Shown in pieces: positions 1 to 4,832 of a DNA stretch of 5,580 nucleotides. The stretch covers positions 1-5,580 of the forward strand of contig CAYVUV010000312.1 of NCBI GenBank assembly GCA_964455095.1. The letters run 5' to 3'. The notes beneath the pieces are model-generated. The model had not been told where the DNA came from. It did no database searches and saw nothing but the letters and a program-made list of their open reading frames with translations. The DNA is from CAYVUV01 sp964455095. Lineage in GTDB: Bacteria; Desulfobacterota; Binatia; HRBIN30; CADEER01. The position numbers were made by a program, and so were the translations under genes. Within the stretch, counting starts at the first letter, position 1. Every line of letters begins with the position of its first letter.

Positions 1-1
1 C

Positions 2-154
2 GTCTGCGCGATCGCGCCCGGCGGAGCGATCCTCGCCACCCACCGCGTGCACGCAGCCGTGGAGGATCGCGTGACGGCGTCGAGCCTGGGCGAGCACGAC
101 CTCAAGGGCCTCAGCCGCCCCGTGCCGTTGTACCAGATCGACGGCTTGCGCTGA
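2..154 (+). CDS. Adenylate/guanylate cyclase (class III), C-terminal end only
   Basis: The reading frame is open from the window edge and ends in TGA at 152-154, giving 50 residues. It reads APGGAILATHRVHAAV, then a short acidic stretch, then LGEHDLKGLSRPVPLYQI. This matches the end of class III nucleotide cyclase catalytic domains, which runs from a Gly-x-Ile-x-x-(S/T) 'mark this sample' segment through a Leu-Gly-x-x-x-Leu-Lys-Gly strand to a Pro-Val-x-(L/V)-Tyr-x-(I/V) tail. Such proteins make cAMP or cGMP from nucleoside triphosphates, and soil bacteria often fuse the domain to TPR or ATPase regions; any such fusion lies outside the window. The metal-binding aspartates and substrate-specifying residues are also outside, so activity and cAMP versus cGMP cannot be judged. 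The gene converges on the hydrolase with 13 bases between the two stop codons. Confidence 0.82.
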   Translation, partial: VCAIAPGGAILATHRVHAAVEDRVTASSLGEHDLKGLSRPVPLYQIDGLR

Positions 155-167
155 CGTTCGATCCGGC

Positions 168-1331
168 TTACCGCTGAACCGGCAGAACGACCCCGTCCCG
201 GAGCCACGTCGTCACCACCCGGCAGGCGAGGTCCAGGTTGCCCATCTGACAATGCTTGTCCGCGTGCTCGGTGGTCGTGAACGTGCGCAGCTGGACCGAG
301 TGGGCGGAGGTGAGGGCCTCGGCCTGGCGCTGCGCCAAGATCGGGGGCTGGAAGGTGTCGTGCTCACCGCAGCACAAGAGCACGTCCTGCGTGACGCGTT
401 CGCTGCCGAGGTGCTCGGCGTTCATTCCCAGGAACCAGTCGGCGACCTGCATCGGCTCGTCGCCGTCGACAAGGTAGAGGGTCTGGTTCACGGCGTGGCG
501 AAGCACGGGGAATAGGCGCGCGCGCACTCGGATGCTCCAGTTCATGAACTTCCGCAACCGGAGCATCCGGCGGGCGACGGCGCGGACTGGTCCGCGGAGC
601 TGGTGCAACCAGTCGTATACTGGCGGCCAGCTCACGACGCGATCGATGCGCGGTTCCCGGCCCGCAGCGCGCAGTGCCCAGTAGCCGCCCATCGACATTC
701 CCACGATCGCAGCCCGTTCGACCGCGAAATGGTCGAGGACCGCGCGCACCGGCTTCTCCCAGTCGTGATCGAAGATCAGCCCGCCCAGGGCGCGAGCCCC
801 GCCCTGCCCGGGACCTTCGTATGCGATCACGTCGAAGCCGCTGGCCGCGATGCGCTCCCAGATGGCGTAGAACTCCTCGATCAGTGAATCGAAGCCGCCG
901 TGCAGCAGCACCGTACCGCGCGGGGCGGACCCGATGGAGCGAAGTCGGTACGCCGGAAGCGTCGCACCCCCAAACTGGATATCGTGACGGGTCGCGCCAG
1001 TGTCGCCGAAGGCGCGGTCGAAGAGCGAGCGGTAGCGCCGGTAGATCGGGACCCCGGCGCCCGATCCCTTGGGAGTGAAGAACTCCGCGATGCGCAGGTA
1101 GCTGGTTGCGTTGCGGAGCCGGCCCTCGGCCTCGGCGCGCTCGGACAAGGCAGTGAACACCTCGGCGCAGTCGTCCAGCGAGCGGAGCGCACGCGCCGCG
1201 TCGCGCAGCTCGCCGCGATCGGCAAAACCAAGGGCGTGGGCGCGATTGAGCTGGTAGTTCAGAAAGGCGTTGCGGTGGAAAGCCTCGAACCCGACTGGCA
1301 GGTCGACGAGCTTGATGTCCTGATCACGCAC
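168..1331 (-). CDS. Alpha/beta hydrolase, FrsA / 2,6-dihydroxypseudooxynicotine hydrolase-like
   Basis: The protein has 387 residues. An N-terminal helical region (about 1-110) precedes an alpha/beta-hydrolase core (about 115-380). The oxyanion-hole motif is HGG at 144-146 and the nucleophile elbow is G-M-S-M-G at 211-215, with Ser213 as nucleophile. The likely acid is Asp325 in GEHDTFQP, and the likely base is His360 in DKHCQMGN. The (E)HCQ-x-GN signature around the catalytic His and the helical cap in front are typical of the FrsA/DUF1100 and 2,6-dihydroxypseudooxynicotine hydrolase branch, which cleaves C-C or ester bonds in the cytoplasm. The substrate is unknown. There is no signal peptide. 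The start is GTG (1329-1331): no ATG or other GTG occurs in frame between it and the upstream stop at 1431-1433. No strong ribosome-binding site precedes it, so the start is moderately certain. The triad looks complete. Confidence 0.85.
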   Translation of the reverse strand: MRDQDIKLVDLPVGFEAFHRNAFLNYQLNRAHALGFADRGELRDAARALRSLDDCAEVFTALSERAEAEGRLRNATSYLRIAEFFTPKGSGAGVPIYRRYRSLFDRAFGDTGATRHDIQFGGATLPAYRLRSIGSAPRGTVLLHGGFDSLIEEFYAIWERIAASGFDVIAYEGPGQGGARALGGLIFDHDWEKPVRAVLDHFAVERAAIVGMSMGGYWALRAAGREPRIDRVVSWPPVYDWLHQLRGPVRAVARRMLRLRKFMNWSIRVRARLFPVLRHAVNQTLYLVDGDEPMQVADWFLGMNAEHLGSERVTQDVLLCCGEHDTFQPPILAQRQAEALTSAHSVQLRTFTTTEHADKHCQMGNLDLACRVVTTWLRDGVVLPVQR

Positions 1332-1585
1332 CGGCCGCAGCCTATCTACTGCCCGATCCGGATCGGGCTCACGAGCGTTCGCTTTCGATCGCCCGCCACG
1401 CCCCCACCAGGACGAGTACGAGACCCGGTATCAGTGTTGAGCTGAGCGGTTATCCGGCGCTTCATTTCAGGCCACCGACTACTACATCGCCGCAAGGCCG
1501 CACCAGGGACACGGTCATCTTTCGCCTGCCGTGATCCTCAGAAAACGCGTCCCATGCATCGCCCGCTGCCCCCGGCTCCCCGCCT
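1332..1585. other. Intergenic region without a recognisable gene
   Basis: No convincing coding frame is seen on either strand. On the minus strand, 1369-1452 reads as a stop-bounded stretch of 27 residues with a hydrophobic core (LIPGLVLVLVGAWRAI). It could be the tail of a lost membrane-protein gene, but it has no start codon context and is too short to call. This gap should contain the promoter of the hydrolase gene; I see no clear -35/-10 pair. Confidence 0.45.
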
Positions 1586-1599
1586 TGACTAGCTAGTCA
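1586..1599. promoter_or_regulatory. 14-bp perfect palindrome, possible repressor operator
   Basis: TGACTAGCTAGTCA is identical to its reverse complement over all 14 bases and contains CTAG twice, a tetranucleotide that is rare in many bacterial genomes. Size and symmetry fit the operator of a dimeric regulator such as a TetR-family repressor, although no regulator gene lies in the window. It sits exactly where the DUF998-derived fragment ends, so it may be a relic of the control region of a gene that was lost. A chance palindrome or recombination scar is also possible. Confidence 0.35.
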
Positions 1600-1747
1600 T
1601 GAATAGACGCCCGGTATCCTCGCAGGCCGACCGCGAACAGGACCGTCAGCCCCCCGACCAGCAGCATGTTCGACTGGCAGCGAGGTCCCCGGTCGGCGGC
1701 CAACTGACGCGGCGCTGCCCGAGGTCGAAGCCGTCGCGGGTCAGCGC
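1594..1747 (-). pseudogene. Frameshifted DUF998 gene fragment, homologue of the gene at 3304-4011
   Basis: On the minus strand the sequence first reads ALTRDGFDLGQRR...TGDL, and then, in another frame, NMLLVGGLTVLFAVGL. The intact DUF998 protein reads ALTRDGFDLKQHR...TGNL and NMLLVGVLTMLFAAGL in the same order. Between the two blocks the fragment is 7 bases shorter (11 versus 18 bases between the shared CTC and AAC), which breaks the frame. Bases 1623-1670 match 3484-3531 (inverted) at 44 of 48 positions. In the first block most differences are at third codon positions, so this is a diverged homologue that was once under selection. Only the segment from the first loop through the second membrane helix remains; the N-terminal helix and everything after helix 2 are missing. 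The first bases overlap the end of the VOC gene. Confidence 0.8.
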
Positions 1748-2127
1748 CTGGGCTGGAAGAGCTCGACCAGGTTGCCCGAGGGGTCCTCGAGAAGGATCTG
1801 CTTGCCGCCAGGTCCGGCGAGGATGTCGTTGCGGAATCGTGCACCGGCAGCGTGCAGTCGGGCCACTTCGGCATCGAGGTCTTCGACGATGAGATGGATG
1901 CGGTTCCAGCCGCCGGGTCCCGGCTTGGCGCCATCCGGCATCGGCCGCCCCGCGGAGCTGGTCGGTCCGCTCAGCAGCAGCCGCAGGTTGCCTCGCGTCA
2001 CGTCGGCGAACGCGGGTGGAAAGCTTGTCAGCACCTCGAAGCCGAAGAACTTGGTATAGAAGCCGATGGCTGCATCGACGTCGTGGACCATGTAGCGGAC
2101 GTTCACCATCTCGCTCGGCTTCGTCAT
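1741..2127 (-). CDS. VOC superfamily (glyoxalase/bleomycin-resistance/dioxygenase-like) protein
   Basis: This 128-residue protein is a single vicinal-oxygen-chelate module made of two beta-alpha-beta-beta-beta repeats. The first repeat begins at VRYMVHDVDAAIGFYTKFFGF (10-30) and the second at RIHLIVEDLDAEVARLHAAG (76-95). It ends with the family hallmark DPSGNLVELFQP (115-126). Likely metal or active-site positions are His78 and Glu122. Members of this superfamily include lactoylglutathione lyase, fosfomycin/bleomycin-resistance proteins and extradiol dioxygenases; the substrate cannot be assigned here. The ATG at 2125-2127 has a strong ribosome-binding site (AAGGAG, 2133-2138) 5 bases upstream, which fixes the start. 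It lies downstream of the sigma-factor gene on the same strand, but 209 bases with a large inverted repeat lie between them, so separate transcription is likely. Its TGA stop falls inside DUF998-derived sequence, so the extreme C-terminus may have been replaced. Confidence 0.88.
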   Translation of the reverse strand: MTKPSEMVNVRYMVHDVDAAIGFYTKFFGFEVLTSFPPAFADVTRGNLRLLLSGPTSSAGRPMPDGAKPGPGGWNRIHLIVEDLDAEVARLHAAGARFRNDILAGPGGKQILLEDPSGNLVELFQPRR

Positions 2128-2195
2128 TGCTTCTCCTTGGATAAGCTGCGTTGCTCAGCAATTGCCGCTCAGGCGTGCCACGAACGAACGCGGAG

Positions 2196-2299
2196 AATCA
2201 CGAAAGCACGAAAGATCGAAATCGCGAAAGATGAACGCGGACATTTCAAGTTTCCGGATTCACAGTTTCGTGTTTTCGTACTGTCGCGCTTTCGTGATT
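2196..2299. repeat. Imperfect inverted repeat with 8-base CGAAA periodicity
   Basis: Arms 2196-2230 and 2265-2299 are inverted copies. AATCACGAAAGC (2196-2207) pairs perfectly with 2288-2299, and extending ungapped gives 28 of 35 matching bases around a 34-base loop. In the left arm CGAAA starts at 2201, 2209, 2217 and 2225, exactly 8 bases apart. The right arm has TTTCG at 2266, 2274 and 2290, with a degenerate TGTCG at 2282 keeping the register. An outer 8-base pair AATTGCCG (2160-2167) / CGGCAATT (2309-2316) flanks it at unequal distances. The element lies between two minus-strand genes, is poorer in GC than its surroundings, and looks like a dispersed intergenic or MITE-like repeat. As RNA it could fold into a long hairpin downstream of the sigma-factor gene. 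Confidence 0.7.
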
Positions 2300-2336
2300 T
2301 TCTGACGACGGCAATTCTTGGGCAAAGCTGGGTCAG

Positions 2337-3236
2337 CTAGAGCACCGCAATATCGAGCTCGCGCAGGCGCGCGGGGTCTCCGATGACCTCGATCTGCGCG
2401 ACCTTGGCGTTCGTGAAGGTGAAGGTCAGTGCCCGGGACACTTTGCCGCGCGGCGCGAGGATCAATCCGACCGATCCATCGATGAGTGCTGGCTGGACGG
2501 ATTGCAGCCCCCGCGACATGGCGATGAACTGTTTCACCCATGTCGAGGCGCCCCTGACTTCGCGCGTCACGTTGGCGGCGTCCGCTGCCCCGCCGGCCAT
2601 GCGTGCCGCGCCATCGATGCGAACGACGGCGTCGGGATCGAGCACGGCGAGGAGGCCCTCGATGTCGCCCGCGCGTGCCGCCCGCAGAAACGCCTCCACC
2701 ACTTCGCGCTGACGAGCCCTGCCGCCGTCCGACGGCGCCGGCGAGCCGCGCACACGCCGGCGGGCGCGGCTCGCCAGCTGCTTTGCCGCGTCCGGCGACC
2801 GTCCGACGATGGAACCGATCTCGTCGAACGGCATGCCGAACAGATCGTGCAGGACGAAGGCGAGCCGTTCGGCGGGCGTCAGGGTGTCGAGCACCACGAG
2901 CAGCGCCACGCCGACCGAATCCGCCAGCACCGCCTCGCCTTCGGGATCGGCGCCCTCCCCGCCCGCGACGCTCGGTTCGGTGACCTGCGCGCCAATCGGC
3001 TCTTCACGCCGTGACTTCCGCGCGCGCAGCATGTCGAAACACACGCGCGAGACGACGGTCGTCAACCAGCCGCCCAGGTTGTCGATCCCGCCCGTATCGC
3101 TGCGGCTGAGGCGCAGCCACGCTTCCTGCACCGCGTCCTCGGCCTCGCTCAGCGAGCCGAGCATGCGGTAGGCCACGCCGCGCAGCCGCGGCCGGTTCTC
3201 TTCGAAGCGCTCAATCAGCCAGCCCTGTTCTTCCAT
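2337..3236 (-). CDS. ECF41-type (SigJ-like) RNA polymerase sigma factor with C-terminal SnoaL-like domain
   Basis: The protein has 299 residues. Sigma region 2 spans about 10-75 (RLRGVAYRMLGSLSEAEDAV, then WLTTVVSRVCFDMLRARKSRR) and sigma region 4 about 110-162 (LTPAERLAFVLHDLFGMPFDEI, SPDAAKQLASRARRRVR). A SnoaL/NTF2-like extension (about 175-290) follows. This layout defines the ECF41 group. Counterparts of the group's conserved motifs are visible: DGGR at 170-173 after region 4 (family DGGGK), DPARL at 287-291 near the end (family NPDKL), and a Pro-rich TEP segment (86-88) between regions 2 and 4. In this group the extension replaces an anti-sigma factor and has both inhibitory and activating roles. 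No anti-sigma gene is seen nearby, as expected. The ATG at 3234-3236 follows GGAAGG at 4 bases. The promoter upstream is the group's own type, implying autoregulation. The inducing signal is unknown. Confidence 0.93.
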   Translation of the reverse strand: MEEQGWLIERFEENRPRLRGVAYRMLGSLSEAEDAVQEAWLRLSRSDTGGIDNLGGWLTTVVSRVCFDMLRARKSRREEPIGAQVTEPSVAGGEGADPEGEAVLADSVGVALLVVLDTLTPAERLAFVLHDLFGMPFDEIGSIVGRSPDAAKQLASRARRRVRGSPAPSDGGRARQREVVEAFLRAARAGDIEGLLAVLDPDAVVRIDGAARMAGGAADAANVTREVRGASTWVKQFIAMSRGLQSVQPALIDGSVGLILAPRGKVSRALTFTFTNAKVAQIEVIGDPARLRELDIAVL

Positions 3237-3262
3237 GTCACCTTCCCGCCTCTTGCTCCGTC
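3236..3262 (+). promoter_or_regulatory. ECF41-type promoter facing the DUF998 gene
   Basis: The -35 element is TGTCACC (3236-3242), followed by a 16-base spacer and -10 CGTC (3259-3262). ECF41 sigma factors are reported to use -35 TGTCACA and -10 CGTC, so this matches at 10 of 11 positions. Transcription would begin near 3268-3270, leaving a leader of about 35 bases before the ATG at 3304. The -35 overlaps the start codon of the sigma gene on the other strand. An identical, inverted copy faces the sigma gene. Confidence 0.8.
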
Positions 3263-3270
3263 ATACCACT

Positions 3271-3297
3271 GACGAATGACACGAACCCGAGGTGACA
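3271..3297 (-). promoter_or_regulatory. ECF41-type promoter facing the sigma-factor gene (autoregulatory)
   Basis: On the minus strand this reads TGTCACC (3297-3291), a 16-base spacer and CGTC (3274-3271). Motif and spacing are exactly those of the divergent promoter, and the pair is symmetric about 3266/3267. Expected transcription start is near 3263-3265, about 28 bases before the sigma gene's ATG. The sigma factor would therefore activate its own gene. The -35 overlaps the ribosome-binding site of the DUF998 gene. Confidence 0.8.
3289..3295 (+). promoter_or_regulatory. Ribosome-binding site deciding the start of the DUF998 gene
   Basis: GAGGTGA lies 8 bases upstream of the ATG at 3304, which is ideal spacing. 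It rules out the in-frame GTG at 3292, which lies inside this site. The later in-frame ATGs at 3310 and 3313 could use the weaker AAGAGGG (3297-3303). Confidence 0.6.
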
Positions 3298-3303
3298 AGA
3301 GGG

Positions 3304-4011
3304 ATGGACATGATGGCGAAACAGATATTACCAACCCGGGCGTTGCTGGCGTGCGGCGCCGTGGCCGGTCCGGTGTACGTGACAGTCACGCTCGTCGAGG
3401 CACTGACTCGTGATGGCTTCGATCTGAAGCAACACCGTTTCACCCTTCTGACCACCGGGAACCTCGGCTGGATCCACCAGGCGAACATGCTGCTGGTCGG
3501 GGTGCTGACGATGCTGTTCGCGGCCGGCCTGAGCCAGATGCTGCGGAAGGGGCTGGGAGCGCTCTGGGCGCCACGGCTGCTCGGGCTGTTCGGGTTGGCG
3601 TACATCGTCGGCGGCCTGTTGACCTCGGACCCGGTGGTCGGCTTCCCGCCCGGCACTACACCGGAAATGGTGCATCACACCGTGCAGGCCGGCGTCCAGA
3701 ATGCCTCACGAAGCGTCAGCACGCTTTTGCTCATCGTGACGAGCCTCGTGATCGCGAGGCGGTTTGTGGCCGAGGGACGCCGCGGCCGGGCCTGGTTCTA
3801 CGGCGCCGCCATCCCGATGGTGTTCATGGCGCTGACCGCCGTCGGCTTTGCCGTCGGCGTCAACCCTGTCGCACCGGCCTTTCTCGCCACACCCTGGATC
3901 TGGGTGACGGCGTTGGCCGTACACCTGTACCGACGCGAGGCGAAGCGACGTGAGGTCGCTCTGGCAGGCCAGGAGACGAGAGCACTTCGCGAGCTGCGGT
4001 CCTCGGAATGA
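3304..4011 (+). CDS. DUF998 family integral membrane protein
   Basis: From ATG 3304 the protein has 235 residues and about six predicted membrane helices: near 14-33, 59-80, 87-106, 137-152, 164-185 and 194-209. Family marks include the loop LTRDGFDLKQHRFTLLTTGNLGWIHQAN (about 34-61; bacterial DUF998 proteins typically have a similar R-x-G-[FY]-D...LS-x-G-x-LGW-[IV]-Q stretch) and the conserved SDPVVGFPPGT (108-118) after helix 3, followed by His124-His125. The C-terminal tail (about 208-235) is rich in Arg, Lys and Glu and is probably cytoplasmic. The biochemical role of DUF998 proteins is not established. It is divergent from the ECF41 sigma gene, and the matched promoter makes it the clearest predicted target of that factor. 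Its stop is only 4 bases from the stop of the convergent DUF1566 remnant. ATG 3310 or 3313 are possible alternative starts. Confidence 0.88.
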   Translation: MDMMAKQILPTRALLACGAVAGPVYVTVTLVEALTRDGFDLKQHRFTLLTTGNLGWIHQANMLLVGVLTMLFAAGLSQMLRKGLGALWAPRLLGLFGLAYIVGGLLTSDPVVGFPPGTTPEMVHHTVQAGVQNASRSVSTLLLIVTSLVIARRFVAEGRRGRAWFYGAAIPMVFMALTAVGFAVGVNPVAPAFLATPWIWVTALAVHLYRREAKRREVALAGQETRALRELRSSE

Positions 4012-4015
4012 TCGA

Positions 4016-4303
4016 TCACGAGCCGCCGCGGACGGCACGTACGCGAAAGCCGAGGCTCTTAGAATCGATGTGCAGATCGCCGTCGCCGGTGAACACGATC
4101 CACGCGAGCGACGGGGTGCCGGTAAACGTCGTAGCCGTCCAGTGGAGGGCGGCCTGCGGATCGCCAAAGCTGAGGCAGCTGCTGTCGTCGGCCGGATCGC
4201 CTAATTTGCCCTCAATTTGTCGGCGATCTTCAGCTTCGCCGCCTCGCACTTCTCGGCGCCCGTCGCCGCCCCCGCCGATTCGCGCGCAGAGTATCAGCAG
4301 CAC
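4016..4303 (-). pseudogene. Decayed exported protein gene with DUF1566 C-terminal end
   Basis: The minus strand has an open frame of 95 codons (GTG at 4303). Its last 45 residues, LHWTATTFTGTPSLAWIVF...GDLHIDSKSLGFRVRAVRGGS, match the end of DUF1566 (Lcl C-terminal) domains (W-[ST]-[ST]-T...AW.V.F..G.......VRAVRGG). The 5' part begins with a signal-peptide-like LLILCA, but the rest of that frame is Arg/Gly-rich and unnatural. A neighbouring frame (4201-4293) instead reads ESAGAATGAEKCEAAKLKIADKL and then stops. This looks like a genuine mature N-terminus, so one indel probably lies near 4285 and another near 4205. The conserved front half of DUF1566 (WRLP-type motif) is absent, implying an internal deletion as well. 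I infer a broken gene, though a shortened 95-residue product is not excluded. Confidence 0.6.
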
Positions 4304-4371
4304 TACCCAGGTCCAATGCCTCCGTCTCCTGGTTCTTCAATGGCTGGCCGTGTCCGTTCGGCGAACCGCAT
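4303..4371 (-). CDS. Possible 22-codon small ORF after the cupin gene
   Basis: ATG (4369-4371) is preceded at 5 bases by a strong ribosome-binding site, GGAGGAG (4377-4383), which begins right after the cupin stop codon. The ORF encodes MRFAERTRPAIEEPGDGGIG plus two residues and ends TAG at 4303-4305. That stop overlaps the GTG that opens the DUF1566-remnant frame (TAGTG), an arrangement that could allow translational coupling. The peptide resembles nothing I recognise. It may be the original 5' end of the decayed gene rather than a real small protein. Confidence 0.25.
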   Translation of the reverse strand: MRFAERTRPAIEEPGDGGIGPG

Positions 4372-4383
4372 AGCCGCTCCTCC

Positions 4384-4800
4384 TCAGTCCGCGAACGGCG
4401 TCGTCAGTTCCGTCTCGTTCGTGTCCACCACGAACACCGCGAGCAGCTTGGCCGGCTCGGTCTCGCTGGCATTGGCACTGACGCCGTGGCGGTCACCGGG
4501 CAGCTCGGAAAAGTTCTGTCCGGCCTTGTAGGTCGTCACCGGTCCGCCGTTGATCTGACTCTTGATCGCCCCCTCGAGCACGGTGGCGTAGATAAAGGCG
4601 GATTTGGCATGCGTGTGACCGGGCGAGTAGCCGCCCGGGCCGTATTCGACCAGCACGCCCTTGATGCTCTTGCCGGGAACATTCGGCAGCTCGTGTTCGT
4701 AGACGAGGGTCACTGTGGCGCTCTTCGACTTCGCCTCCTCCGCGAGGGCGCTGCCGAATGGCAGGGTGGCGACAAGCAGCGAGCACAGAATGCGCTTCAT
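4384..4800 (-). CDS. Exported cupin-domain protein
   Basis: From ATG 4800 the protein has 138 residues. It carries a signal peptide, MKRILCSLLVATLPFGSALA (1-20), with probable cleavage after ALA, so the mature protein is periplasmic or secreted. A single cupin barrel follows. Motif 1 contains H62-T-H64 and ends VLEG (74-77); motif 2 is GQNFSELPGDRHGVSAN (94-110) with His105. Three histidines could bind a metal, but the usual Glu just after the HxH pair is not evident. Family members with the ELPGDRHGVSANAS and AKLLAVFVVDT segments are mostly uncharacterised. AAGGAG (4808-4813) lies 7 bases before ATG 4800. This favours that start over the upstream in-frame start at 4863, which would put residues in front of the signal peptide and overlap the SDR gene. 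It begins 32 bases after the SDR stop on the same strand, so the two are probably cotranscribed. Confidence 0.88.
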   Translation of the reverse strand: MKRILCSLLVATLPFGSALAEEAKSKSATVTLVYEHELPNVPGKSIKGVLVEYGPGGYSPGHTHAKSAFIYATVLEGAIKSQINGGPVTTYKAGQNFSELPGDRHGVSANASETEPAKLLAVFVVDTNETELTTPFAD

Positions 4801-4832
4801 GGACACTCTCCTTCCGATTGGTGGCTGTGGGA

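Noticed and set aside
900..1445. Long plus-strand open frame of 181 codons opposite the alpha/beta hydrolase
   Set aside because: It lies almost entirely antisense to a gene with a complete catalytic triad. Its product has no recognisable domain, and long antisense frames are expected in GC-rich DNA.
1369..1452. Short hydrophobic minus-strand frame (LIPGLVLVLVGAWRAI) as a membrane-protein remnant
   Set aside because: It has only 27 codons between stops, with no start or recognisable family. It could be chance in GC-rich sequence.
2196..2299. CRISPR-like array because of regular CGAAA repeats
   Set aside because: The repeat unit is only about 8 bases with no unique spacers, and the two halves are inverted rather than direct.
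2326..2338. Small hairpin (AGCTG, 3-base loop, CAGCT) at the end of the sigma gene as a terminator
   Set aside because: The stem is 5 bp, overlaps the stop codon, and is followed by only three T residues. It is too weak to call.
2502..3014. Plus-strand open frames opposite the sigma-factor gene (also 2603-2983 and 2809-3171)
   Set aside because: They are antisense to conserved sigma region 4 and the linker, and their composition (Arg/Pro/Ala/His-rich) is typical of shadow frames.
3292..3303. GTG at 3292 as the start of the DUF998 gene
   Set aside because: It lies inside the GAGGTGA ribosome-binding site that is well spaced for the ATG at 3304.
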